Both the position numbers and the translations under genes were made by a program. A stretch of DNA of 64,000 nucleotides from positions 8,576 to 72,575 of the forward strand of contig JAZSCN010000026.1 in the NCBI GenBank assembly GCA_045602925.1. Direction: 5' to 3'. The notes under the pieces are model-generated. The model searched no databases and had not been told where the DNA came from. It saw only the letters and a program-made list of their open reading frames with translations. Below are positions 41,836-49,970 of this stretch, in pieces. Source of the stretch: UBA7477 sp045602925. GTDB taxonomy: Bacteria > Bacillota > Clostridia > Oscillospirales > Ruminococcaceae. The stretch's first letter is position 1. Every line of letters starts with the position of its first letter.

Positions 41836-42843
41836 CTATACTACACTTTTGTAAAACTTTATAGTGAACATCATTCCGCCGTTTTTCCTGTTTTCTGCCT
41901 TGATTGTGCCGTTTTGCGAGGTGATTATCATTCTCGAAAGTGCAAGTCCCACACCAAAGCTCTGGTCACTTGAATTTTCGCCTTTGTAGAAGCGTTCGAA
42001 GATGTGTGGAAGGTCCTTAGCCGACGCTCCACAGCCTGTATCCGTTATTACAATCTCGGTGTAAATGGCGTTTTCGATAGCCGTAACGCTGAGCGTTCCA
42101 CCGACAGGTGTGTGCTCCATACAGTTTTTTATGATGTTGCCGATAGCCTCGCTTGTCCATTGAAGGTCTCCGGAAAAGTTGCCGTCTGCTGAGATTTCAA
42201 GCGTTTGCTCCTTAAGCTCGATAGGAATAAGCAGGGGAGCAGTTGACTTTTCGATAAGCCTTGAAAGCGGTATATCCTCTGTTGTAAATCTGGCTGTGCC
42301 GGCATCGAGCTTTGACATCTTAAGCAGTGCCGTGATAAGCCAGTCTATTCTCTTTAGCAGGTGCGAGAGCTCTCTTGTGTGCTTTAATCGCTTTTCGTCA
42401 GACAGCGATTCAACTGACAAAAATTCACATATAAGATTTATCGAAGTCAGCGGTGTTCTTATCTGGTGCGAGATATCTGCAATAGAATCGGCAAGATAAA
42501 TCTTGTCATTCAGTAGATTCTGCTGCTGTTCACGAAGCTTGACAGTCATCTTGTGAATCTCGCTCTCGAGAATACTAAGCTCACCCTCAGTGTATTTGCT
42601 CATAGAGAGTATGGCGTCCTCGCTGTGCAGTATTTTGTTAATATCAGCCGAGAGCTCATTTATGCGCTTATACTTAAAATTCGCCGATACAAGATATATC
42701 GCTGACAGAATTACGCCCAAAGAGGCAACGGTTATGCCTGCCCATATATTGAATAGAAAAACAGCTACTACAGAAAGTATAACTGTAGCGATAACACTGA
42801 GCACTAACGATACCGATATTTCAGAGTTTCTTAAAAGCTTCAT
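41836..42843 (-). CDS. sensor histidine kinase (OmpR-partner type)
   Basis: This 335-residue kinase has two transmembrane segments close together (about 8-30 and 33-52) and almost no sensor loop, a phosphoacceptor H126 in ADISHQIRTPLTSI, N-box NIIKNCMEHTP, DTGCGA, FERFYKG and GVGLALS. Such intramembrane-sensing kinases usually sense through an ABC transporter, and one is encoded next to it. Its start overlaps the response regulator stop by 1 nt. Confidence 0.92.
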   Translation of the reverse strand: MKLLRNSEISVSLVLSVIATVILSVVAVFLFNIWAGITVASLGVILSAIYLVSANFKYKRINELSADINKILHSEDAILSMSKYTEGELSILESEIHKMTVKLREQQQNLLNDKIYLADSIADISHQIRTPLTSINLICEFLSVESLSDEKRLKHTRELSHLLKRIDWLITALLKMSKLDAGTARFTTEDIPLSRLIEKSTAPLLIPIELKEQTLEISADGNFSGDLQWTSEAIGNIIKNCMEHTPVGGTLSVTAIENAIYTEIVITDTGCGASAKDLPHIFERFYKGENSSDQSFGVGLALSRMIITSQNGTIKAENRKNGGMMFTIKFYKSVV

Positions 42844-43514
42844 TATGCGTCCACCTTGTAGCCCAGACCTCTGACAGTCTTTATGATTGTCGGATTCTGA
42901 GGGTCTGTCTCAATTTTTTCTCTGAGTCTTTTTATGTATACTGTGAGTGTGTTGTCGTTGACGAAGTCTCCCGCAATATCCCATATCGACTCTAAAAGCT
43001 TTGCTCTTGAAAGAACTGTGCCTCGGTTGTTTATGAAAACCAAAAGCAGCCTGTATTCAAGCGCCGACAGATAAAGGTCGTGACCGTCCTTGCTGGCTGT
43101 TCCCTTTACAGTATCTACTAAAATCTCACCGAGCTTTATTGCCGAGCCCGCCGAGCCCGTAAGCCTTAGGATATTCTTTATTCTTGAAACAAGCTCTCTT
43201 GGTCTGAACGGCTTTGCAATATAGTCATCTGCACCAAGCTCAAAGCCTGTAACTGTGCTGTATTCGTCACCCGAGGCTGTGAGGAAGATAACGGGCGTAC
43301 TGCCTTCCGACTTAATCGCCTTGCAAACTGCAAAGCCATTTCCGTCGGGTAGTGAAACGTCGAGCAGTGCTAAGTCGAATTGCTCCTTTTCTATAAGCTC
43401 AAGTGCCTTTGCCTGACCTCCTGCGCTTACTATATCAAAGCCTTCTGATGTTAAAAACTCGGTAAGGTTTTCGATAATGCTCTTGTCATCCTCAACAAGA
43501 AGTAGCCTTGCCAT
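42843..43514 (-). CDS. OmpR/PhoB-type response regulator
   Basis: This 223-residue regulator has a receiver domain (D9-D10, phosphoacceptor D52 in LLDVSLPDGNG, T in FLTASG, K in IAKPFRPRELVSRI) and a winged-helix DNA-binding domain with LSALEYRLLLVFINNRGTVLSRAKLLESIWD and IKTVRGLGYKVDA. It probably controls the downstream ABC exporter. Confidence 0.94.
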   Translation of the reverse strand: MARLLLVEDDKSIIENLTEFLTSEGFDIVSAGGQAKALELIEKEQFDLALLDVSLPDGNGFAVCKAIKSEGSTPVIFLTASGDEYSTVTGFELGADDYIAKPFRPRELVSRIKNILRLTGSAGSAIKLGEILVDTVKGTASKDGHDLYLSALEYRLLLVFINNRGTVLSRAKLLESIWDIAGDFVNDNTLTVYIKRLREKIETDPQNPTIIKTVRGLGYKVDA

Positions 43515-43550
43515 AAAATCAGTCCTCTCATAAAATTTACACTAAAAATA

Positions 43551-43579
43551 ACTATAGCATATTTTTGCGTATTTTTCAA
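43551..43579 (-). promoter_or_regulatory. promoter of the two-component operon
   Basis: On the minus strand TTGAAA (43574-43579), a 17-bp spacer and TATAGT (43551-43556). Confidence 0.65.
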
Positions 43580-43633
43580 GGTAAATAAAACCAGAGAAGC
43601 GCCTTGATTTTGCTGCTCGGCTGGTTTTAAATA

Positions 43634-43670
43634 GTAAAAAAGGGTATCGAGATAAAAATCTTGATACCCT
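43634..43670 (-). terminator. terminator of the sigma factor operon
   Basis: AGGGTATCGAGAT and ATCTTGATACCCT arms (43641-43653 and 43658-43670), followed on the minus strand by TTTTTTA. Confidence 0.85.
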
Positions 43671-43681
43671 CATTTTTATTT

Positions 43682-44725
43682 TTAATCATTGGATGGCTGT
43701 ACTGTAGGCTCGGTTTCAACGACTCCGAAATCCTCAGCGTCACCTTCTTTAAGCGCAAGCCCAAAGTACCAATACTCATCGTTTTTAAGCTCAATGCTCT
43801 CGAATTGCGACCTTGTAGCATAAATTACAAGCTCTAACCCGTAACTGCTTTCTCTTAGCTCGCCCGGTATTCCCATATCATTAAAATACTTCAGATTCTC
43901 TGTCTGTGCGTGGATGCGGTATTGCCCTAGCGCCTTTTCATAGAGCTTCGCAGCAGGCTGAGTCTCTAAAGCCTTGGCGTCAGCTTCAGCCTTATCTAAA
44001 AGAAACTCACCGTCTACGATGTACTTATTAAGGAACTCCTCGCCGTACCACTGCGTTCTCTCCTTGTACCAGCTCTCTGCCCACTTTGTGCCGTTAGGCA
44101 AGCCCTCTGTAACAAGCTTTTCTCCGAGCTTTAGCTCCTCACCCTCTTTCATCAGGCAACCGAGCTTTTGAATGGTAAGCCATTCATCGCCCCTTTCCTC
44201 GTCGTACTGAGCGAGAGTCTTTCCCTCAAACTCAAAGCTACCATCAATATATAAATATTGCGCAGTTATCGCAAAAAGCGTGTTTTCGTCCTCTTTTTCA
44301 AAGCTGTTGGAAAGATTAAGCATTATACTTTTGCCTTCCCACTCTACAAGGCATGCGTTTGAGGTGAAGCTGCCATCATCTCCGAAAACAGGCTCTTTGT
44401 CCTGTACTATCACATTGGAGTCAGCAGTAGAGCTCTCCGATGCAGGCTTAGAGCTGTCATCGTTTTCTACATCGGGCATGGAACTGCTACTATCATCTGT
44501 AATCGGGGTAAAATCCCCTGCGAAAATCATACTGCTGTCATTAGTATCGGTAGGGATTTTCTTGTTATCACCCGAATTTAAAAGCAGTACGCCAATCGCC
44601 ACCGCCGAGCATAGCAAGAGGCATGAGCAGGCTGAAATAATTATGCGAAGGCTCTTTCTCTTTTTTGCTATTTTGTCATTTCCTCTTTTTATAATTTCAT
44701 CTGTGTATTCGTTTGTAGTTTTCAT
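43682..44725 (-). CDS. membrane-anchored partner of the ECF sigma factor (putative anti-sigma)
   Basis: This 347-residue protein has a short cytosolic N-terminus (about 1-24), one transmembrane segment (about 25-49: LRIIISACSCLLLCSAVAIGVLLL), a Ser/Asp-rich linker and an external domain. It overlaps the sigma gene by 4 nt, so the two are translated together. The position and topology suggest an anti-sigma factor. The N-terminal tail is very short and has no zinc-binding HxxxCxxC, so this role is inference. The external domain has no motif I know. Confidence 0.6.
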   Translation of the reverse strand: MKTTNEYTDEIIKRGNDKIAKKRKSLRIIISACSCLLLCSAVAIGVLLLNSGDNKKIPTDTNDSSMIFAGDFTPITDDSSSSMPDVENDDSSKPASESSTADSNVIVQDKEPVFGDDGSFTSNACLVEWEGKSIMLNLSNSFEKEDENTLFAITAQYLYIDGSFEFEGKTLAQYDEERGDEWLTIQKLGCLMKEGEELKLGEKLVTEGLPNGTKWAESWYKERTQWYGEEFLNKYIVDGEFLLDKAEADAKALETQPAAKLYEKALGQYRIHAQTENLKYFNDMGIPGELRESSYGLELVIYATRSQFESIELKNDEYWYFGLALKEGDAEDFGVVETEPTVQPSND

Positions 44726-45273
44726 AAAAGCTGTTTTCCCTCCTCACCGAGAATATCGTATAGCTTTTTCTTTGCACGGTATAAAAGATTATCAAGCTGT
44801 TTTTTGTTCTTCTTTAAAACCGAGCAAGCCTCGTCATAGCTCATTTCTTCAAAATATACAAGGTGAACTGCCTCTCTCATATCCTTAGGAAGCTGTGAAA
44901 GTGCCTGCAGAAGAACACGGCTTCGCTCACTTTTCATAAGAGCATTTTCGAGCTGTGCAATATCGTCACAAGCCTCGATGTTGTCTGAAAGCTCTGTACG
45001 TGTCTTGACCTTTTGGTGCTTGAGATAATCGAGTGCACGACTTCTCCCCAGCATATACAGATAGGTTTTAAGACTCACCTTGAAGTTGTATCTGCGACGA
45101 TTAGCGATAAGCTCAGAGAACACATCCATAGCGATATCTTCGGCCGTGTGAAAGCTATGCACATATCCGTTTATAAAGTATATAAGCCCATACATAAGCT
45201 CATCTACGATTTCGTTGAATGCGTCGTTGTCACCGTCAAGATAACGGCGGTAGCTACTTGCACCGTTGTCCAT
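44722..45273 (-). CDS. ECF-type RNA polymerase sigma factor
   Basis: This 183-residue sigma-70 family factor has region 2 (AFNEIVDELMYGLIYFINGYVHSFHTAEDIAMDVFSELI... ARALDYLKHQK-like core) and region 4 (LPKDMREAVHLVYFEEMSYDEACSVLKKNKKQLDNLLYRAKKKL). It is coupled to a membrane partner. GGGGGTGA lies 4 nt before the ATG. The targets are unknown; the lipoprotein array just upstream is one candidate. Confidence 0.9.
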   Translation of the reverse strand: MDNGASSYRRYLDGDNDAFNEIVDELMYGLIYFINGYVHSFHTAEDIAMDVFSELIANRRRYNFKVSLKTYLYMLGRSRALDYLKHQKVKTRTELSDNIEACDDIAQLENALMKSERSRVLLQALSQLPKDMREAVHLVYFEEMSYDEACSVLKKNKKQLDNLLYRAKKKLYDILGEEGKQLL

Positions 45274-45337
45274 AAGTTCACCCCCGAGCTTTGCCCTTTG
45301 TATATTATACGACTGAGAAGTAGAAAATCCTTATTTA

Positions 45338-45366
45338 ATTATATCACCAGTTCTATTGCTTGTCTA
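45338..45366 (-). promoter_or_regulatory. promoter of the sigma factor operon
   Basis: On the minus strand TAGACA (45361-45366), a 17-bp spacer and TATAAT (45338-45343). A second TATAAT lies about 35 nt nearer the gene and lacks a sigma-A -35. Confidence 0.6.
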
Positions 45367-45372
45367 CAAAAA

Positions 45373-45399
45373 TACCCTACCGTTTTTTACGGTAGGGTA
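45373..45399 (-). terminator. terminator after the first Thr-linker lipoprotein
   Basis: TACCCTACCGT and ACGGTAGGGTA are perfect 11-bp arms around TTTTT. Confidence 0.85.
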
Positions 45400-45408
45400 G
45401 AGTGTGAT

Positions 45409-47577
45409 TTATCTTGCTATTTCCATATACTTTTCCCAAGGCATTGTGCCCCAGCTTTCTGAGCCTTCAAAGGCGTTGCGTATGCTCTGTGCGTAGAAGT
45501 TGAGCTTTGCCTTGAGGTGTGGTGCCTTGTTGTAGTCGACATTATACATGTGCTCGCTATTCATTATTGTTTCAAAGATTCTTGCTCTGTCTTCGGTTGC
45601 GTTTGTGTGGCCGTAATTATCAATGTAGTATGCACCCGAAACATCAGCGCCTGAAAGAGAGCTTTCGTAGTAAAGCTCGTCTATTGTAGCCTCGCCACTA
45701 TACCACAGGTCATCCTGAGGATTGAGTGCGTTCCAGCCATCAGAGAAAGAGTCTCCGAGCTTGTCTTCAACATACTGGTCAATAGAGTGGCTTAGCTCGT
45801 GGTGGATAGTGGAAAGTATATTGCCTGCACTTACAGCAATATTGATGTAGCCGTCTTGTGAACACTTGAAGCCACCGGCAGCGGTTAATACACCGGGACC
45901 ATAATTAATGCCTTGTATAGTGCCACATAAAATAAATCTGTATTTGGTACAATTGTCGTTTTCTATCTGGTCCAAGAAGCCGTCGGGGTATTTTGCAAGC
46001 TCTGTATCCAGAATATCAAGGGTGGTTGAAAGTCTGTATATATAATCATCCTCATAAGTATAATAGTCTTCTAAATCGTGAAGTATATAATATCCCATAT
46101 AGGTTATATCCTTACCACCGAAGATGATTTCGATGTTATACTTTTTCTCGATTTCGTCAGCTTTTGCTCTTGCAGCAAGCTCCTTTTCTGAAAGAGCTTC
46201 GGTGCTTGGCTTGAGTATTTCCTCTACAAATAAGATTTCCGATGCAGTATAGTATTCCTCAATATCAGATGCTTCGCTGACAGAAATATTAGGAGTAAAC
46301 TCACAGCCCTTTGAGGTATCCCAAACTATGTAGTAAGAGTAGAAGGAGTTTACAAAATAAAGAAGAAGTCTGTTTTCGTCAATTACAAGTGGATCTACAT
46401 AGTAGGTTGTGTCAAGGTCCATCATTGTCGAAAAATCATAATCGTCAGGCAAATCGAATTTCTCTATGACCTCCTGCTCGCTTTGAACAAACTTTGAGCA
46501 GTCTACTGTAGCAGTGCTTGTAACCTCGCCCTTTTTAAAATCGTAAAGCTGTAGCTTTGTAATATCGCCTGACCTTTCAGGAAAAACTATTCTGTGGTCA
46601 TCTATTATATTAGTGACGACAACGCTGTTATCATCATGATCATCAACATCAAATCTCTTTACATTATCCTTGCCATTGCTATACACAAAATGGTCGAGAA
46701 AAAAATCGTCGTCATAGGCTGTATACTTGAAGACGCCGTCTTCTATTGATGGGTGGCCGGTTTCATCTTCAAAGTAGTATATCTCGCCTGTGTCTACGTT
46801 AAAAACACCCTCGTGGAGCGAAAGGTCATTTTCGGCTGTCTGAAGGTCGAAAACAACATCGCCATCTATGATTGTTGCATCATAAATTGTGTCGATATAA
46901 AAGTCATTGCCACCTGTGATAAGCTCACTTGTGCCTTCCTTGACGTTGTATTTATAAATTTGGTAATCCAGCAGATAGTATGCATAGTCGATACCGTCAG
47001 GCCATTCAGCCTGGGAGCAACAGTTCAGCTCGAAGTTTCTTATAACATTAAAGTCATAGTCGTAGACAGTATACTCGTGCTTGTTGTCGGCTGTTTTGAG
47101 AATGAAAAATCCATTATCAAAGCAACGAATTTCTGTACCCTTGTAAAGCTCAAAGCTTGTTTCAAAAAGAAGCTCGCCTGTCGCTAAATCAACAAAGTAA
47201 CAGTGCGATGTAGTATCTGTGGTGGTGTTAACAACTACCTTGCCGTCATAAACGCCCAGAACATTGAGGAAGGTGATATCCTGGCCACCGTAGCTTAAAT
47301 CTCCCGAGCAATCTATTGCCTCAAGAGTCAAAGCACCGTTATCAGACAATGCTGTGCTATCTACCTCAATGCCGTTAATATCGAACTTTTCAATCTCAGG
47401 CACCACAGGCTCAGGCTCGGTTGTTGTAGTAGTGGTAGTAGGTGTGGTTGTTGTAGTTGTCGTAGTCTCGGCAGAGCTACCGGAATCTATCTTACTGCTA
47501 CTGCTACCTTCTTCGCAGGCACAAAGTGACAGTGCAAGGCTGAGTGATAGTACTAATGCTAGTATTCTTTTTCTCAT
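45409..47577 (-). CDS. lipoprotein with Thr-rich linker and HExxH metallopeptidase domain (paralogue 1)
   Basis: This 722-residue predicted lipoprotein has a signal peptide and lipobox LCAC (residues 18-21), a Ser-rich then poly-Thr linker (about 36-55) and a long beta-rich middle with YTVYDYDFN and NVDTGEIYYFED strands that look like a propeller. The C-terminal domain carries THHELSHSID-type HELSH (about 593-597) and NYGHTNATEDRA, with Glu about 662 as a possible third zinc ligand. The gluzincin-like arrangement is seen; peptidase activity is inferred. The two genes upstream are paralogues. AAGGAGG lies 6 nt before the ATG. The Thr linker may be glycosylated. Confidence 0.75.
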   Translation of the reverse strand: MRKRILALVLSLSLALSLCACEEGSSSSKIDSGSSAETTTTTTTTPTTTTTTTEPEPVVPEIEKFDINGIEVDSTALSDNGALTLEAIDCSGDLSYGGQDITFLNVLGVYDGKVVVNTTTDTTSHCYFVDLATGELLFETSFELYKGTEIRCFDNGFFILKTADNKHEYTVYDYDFNVIRNFELNCCSQAEWPDGIDYAYYLLDYQIYKYNVKEGTSELITGGNDFYIDTIYDATIIDGDVVFDLQTAENDLSLHEGVFNVDTGEIYYFEDETGHPSIEDGVFKYTAYDDDFFLDHFVYSNGKDNVKRFDVDDHDDNSVVVTNIIDDHRIVFPERSGDITKLQLYDFKKGEVTSTATVDCSKFVQSEQEVIEKFDLPDDYDFSTMMDLDTTYYVDPLVIDENRLLLYFVNSFYSYYIVWDTSKGCEFTPNISVSEASDIEEYYTASEILFVEEILKPSTEALSEKELAARAKADEIEKKYNIEIIFGGKDITYMGYYILHDLEDYYTYEDDYIYRLSTTLDILDTELAKYPDGFLDQIENDNCTKYRFILCGTIQGINYGPGVLTAAGGFKCSQDGYINIAVSAGNILSTIHHELSHSIDQYVEDKLGDSFSDGWNALNPQDDLWYSGEATIDELYYESSLSGADVSGAYYIDNYGHTNATEDRARIFETIMNSEHMYNVDYNKAPHLKAKLNFYAQSIRNAFEGSESWGTMPWEKYMEIAR
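47418..47474 (-). repeat. poly-threonine codon tract, paralogue 1
   Basis: ACA/ACT/ACC codons encode the Thr linker interrupted by a Pro. It is a low-complexity tract likely to slip. Confidence 0.8.
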
Positions 47578-47652
47578 AAAAGGCCTCCTTTAATATACTT
47601 TAATGATTGAAATAAGTGTATCACAAATGCATAGCTATGTCAAGAAAACAAG

Positions 47653-47680
47653 CTACCCTACCGTAAAAACGATAGGGTAG
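47653..47680 (-). terminator. terminator after the second Thr-linker lipoprotein
   Basis: CTACCCTACCGT and ACGATAGGGTAG arms with one wobble. The stem is nearly the same as that after paralogue 1, so terminator and gene were duplicated together. Confidence 0.8.
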
Positions 47681-47687
47681 AATATAG

Positions 47688-49844
47688 CTAGTTTAGATAC
47701 TTTTCCCAAGGCACTTCGCCCCAGTTTTCTGAGCCGTCGAATGCAAGTCTTATACACTCAGCGTAGAAATTGAGCTTTGCTACTATGAAAGGTGCACGCT
47801 CAAGCTCCGGCTGCATGTAGTTAGGTGGAGTCATAACTGCCGCGAAAATGGTTGCTCTGTCCTCGGTAGCGTTTGTGTGACCGTAGTCGGAGTAGTAGTA
47901 AGCACCCGATGGGTCGGTGTCAAGTGCAATACATTCAGCGAATATTTCTTCCTGTGTGGCTACATCTCCGTACCACGGGTCGTCGGCAGGATTGAGCTTT
48001 TGCCATTCTGCGGAGAAGTCTACTGTTCCCTTAAGCTTTTCCTCAACGTAGTAGTCGATAGAGTGGCTCAGCTCGTGGTGCAAGGTGCCTGAAATATCGT
48101 CGAATGCAACAGATATTACAATATTGATATTGTCATCAATTGCATACTTGAAGCCGCCTGCGTTAGCCTTGTTTAAGCCTACTATTTGTCCTGTGAGAAG
48201 GAATCTGTAGTTACTGCAGCCGTCATTTGACACCTGGTCCAAGAATCCTTCAGGATATCTTGCAAGCTCTCTGTCAAGGCAATCGAGTGCGCCGCTTAGT
48301 GTCTCATAAGGGTCATATACAAATATGTTTGTAGCAGAGTTTTCGAGAATATACTCACCCATGTATCCCACTGCTTCGTTTTCAATGAGAATTTCGATTC
48401 CGTACTTTTCTTCGATTCTGTCAGCCTTTTCTCTCAGAGGCTTGTACTTTTCTGAAACCTCGGAAGGCTGGAGAATGGTGTAAATCTGGTCGATTGAAGA
48501 CGGTGAGTAAAACTCATCTGTGGTGTCGCACTCTGTTGCAACGAGCCTGCTTTCAAATCCGCTTTGCTTGGAGATATCCCACTCTACGAAGATTTGGTAC
48601 GCAAGCGTATTTTCAAAGCACATAATGAGGGTGTCATCGTCAAGGTGTCTGGGAGTAGCTGAAAGATACGGCTCGAGGTCAGAAGTCAGGTCGTAATCTG
48701 CGTCTACGCCGAGCTTCTTTCTTGCTTCTTCTTCGTCAGGGAAGAGGTCCTTGGCGTCGAGGGTACAGCATCCGATTACAGCGCCCTCCGACACATCAAA
48801 AAGCTCAAAGCAGAAAACATAGTCCTTGTATGTGTAGGAGAGAATTCTGTCGCTGTCTGTATTCTGTGAAACGTAATAATCCTCTGAATCAAAATTGATT
48901 TTTACTGCATCCTTGGTGCCTGTTGCATACATGCTGTATTCTGTCGAGTAATTCTCATCGTATTTTTCGAGAGTGAGGATACCGCTATTAATATTCAGGT
49001 ATCCGTTACCGTCAAGATAGGAAAGCTCGCCCGTAGTAGTGTCAAGTACTCCGTTTCTGTTCTTGTGGTCTTCTTCAACAGTGCTGATGATTGCCATATC
49101 CTTGCCGCCAATCTTGTCGACGCTGTTGAGACCTGTAACGTAGTATTCACTGCTGTCGGAAATCTTCTCGGACTTGCCTGATATAACGTCATATCTGTAC
49201 AACTGCGAATCTGTGTATGACATATAGTAGCCTGTGTTTATGTCTGTAAACAGATACTTGTTGTAGCCTGTCGATTCAAAGGATTTTACGGCGCTGAGCT
49301 CAGAGTCGTAGACAGTATACTTGTGGTAGTTTTTTTCGGAATCTGAAACGATAATTCCGTCACTCAGATACTCGATAGAGGTGTTGTCAAAATCGCATTC
49401 AAGCTCTGAAATAACCTCGTAGGATTCCTTGTCTATGCAAACGAGCCTGGTTTCGATATCTCCGTCAGCCGATTTATAATTCAATCTGAGCAGTATATTG
49501 TCGTCTGTGATATTTTCTATCCTGAGGTATGTAATCTCGTCGCCGCCGTATGTCAGACCATCTAAATCTATCATTGCAGTAAGAGAAAGGTCTTTATTAC
49601 CGCCAAGAGTCTTTGCATCTTCCATTTCAAAGCCTTCAAAGTCAAAACGGTTCACAGGCTCCGGCTCAGGCTCTGCGGTTGTGGTTGTAGTAGTTGTGGT
49701 AGTTGGTGCAGTAGTTGTTGTAGTTGTAGTATCAGGAGCAGATGATGAGTCTGCCTTACTACTGCTGCTGTCCTTGTCATCGCACGCACAAAGCGAGAGT
49801 GCCACAGAAAGCGACAGCAATGTTGCTATAAGCTTCTTTATCAT
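47688..49844 (-). CDS. lipoprotein with Thr-rich linker and HExxH metallopeptidase domain (paralogue 2)
   Basis: This 718-residue lipoprotein has lipobox LCAC, a poly-Thr linker (about 38-58), a beta-rich middle and the HHELSHSIDYYVEEKL...NYGHTNATEDRA-type domain (DYGHTNATEDRA here). It is closest to paralogue 3: both begin MIKKL and share the ending SENWGEVPWEKYL / SENWDEMPWEKYM. GGAGG 7 nt before ATG 49844 decides the start over 49862. It is separated from its neighbours by terminators, so each copy is transcribed alone or by read-through. Confidence 0.75.
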   Translation of the reverse strand: MIKKLIATLLSLSVALSLCACDDKDSSSSKADSSSAPDTTTTTTTAPTTTTTTTTTAEPEPEPVNRFDFEGFEMEDAKTLGGNKDLSLTAMIDLDGLTYGGDEITYLRIENITDDNILLRLNYKSADGDIETRLVCIDKESYEVISELECDFDNTSIEYLSDGIIVSDSEKNYHKYTVYDSELSAVKSFESTGYNKYLFTDINTGYYMSYTDSQLYRYDVISGKSEKISDSSEYYVTGLNSVDKIGGKDMAIISTVEEDHKNRNGVLDTTTGELSYLDGNGYLNINSGILTLEKYDENYSTEYSMYATGTKDAVKINFDSEDYYVSQNTDSDRILSYTYKDYVFCFELFDVSEGAVIGCCTLDAKDLFPDEEEARKKLGVDADYDLTSDLEPYLSATPRHLDDDTLIMCFENTLAYQIFVEWDISKQSGFESRLVATECDTTDEFYSPSSIDQIYTILQPSEVSEKYKPLREKADRIEEKYGIEILIENEAVGYMGEYILENSATNIFVYDPYETLSGALDCLDRELARYPEGFLDQVSNDGCSNYRFLLTGQIVGLNKANAGGFKYAIDDNINIVISVAFDDISGTLHHELSHSIDYYVEEKLKGTVDFSAEWQKLNPADDPWYGDVATQEEIFAECIALDTDPSGAYYYSDYGHTNATEDRATIFAAVMTPPNYMQPELERAPFIVAKLNFYAECIRLAFDGSENWGEVPWEKYLN
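49674..49735 (-). repeat. poly-threonine codon tract, paralogue 2
   Basis: A run of Thr codons with one Ala-Pro break. The bases are alternating ACA/ACT/ACC. Confidence 0.8.
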
Positions 49845-49935
49845 AAACAAGCCTCCGTCCAAAAGATTTTTGTTTTAACTTAAACGATTAAGAACATTAT
49901 ATCACATAATAATATTTTTTGCAAGCAAAAAAAAT

Positions 49936-49960
49936 CTCCCCTTCGTAATCTGAAGGGGAG
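49936..49960 (-). terminator. terminator after the third Thr-linker lipoprotein
   Basis: CTCCCCTTC and GAAGGGGAG arms, with AAAAAAA on the plus strand giving the T run for minus-strand transcription. Confidence 0.85.
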
Positions 49961-49970
49961 TTTAAAGGAT

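Noticed and set aside
43587..43628. AAAACCAG...CTGGTTTT as a further terminator or small RNA
   Set aside because: The stem is short with a long unpaired inside, and a good terminator lies just beside it.
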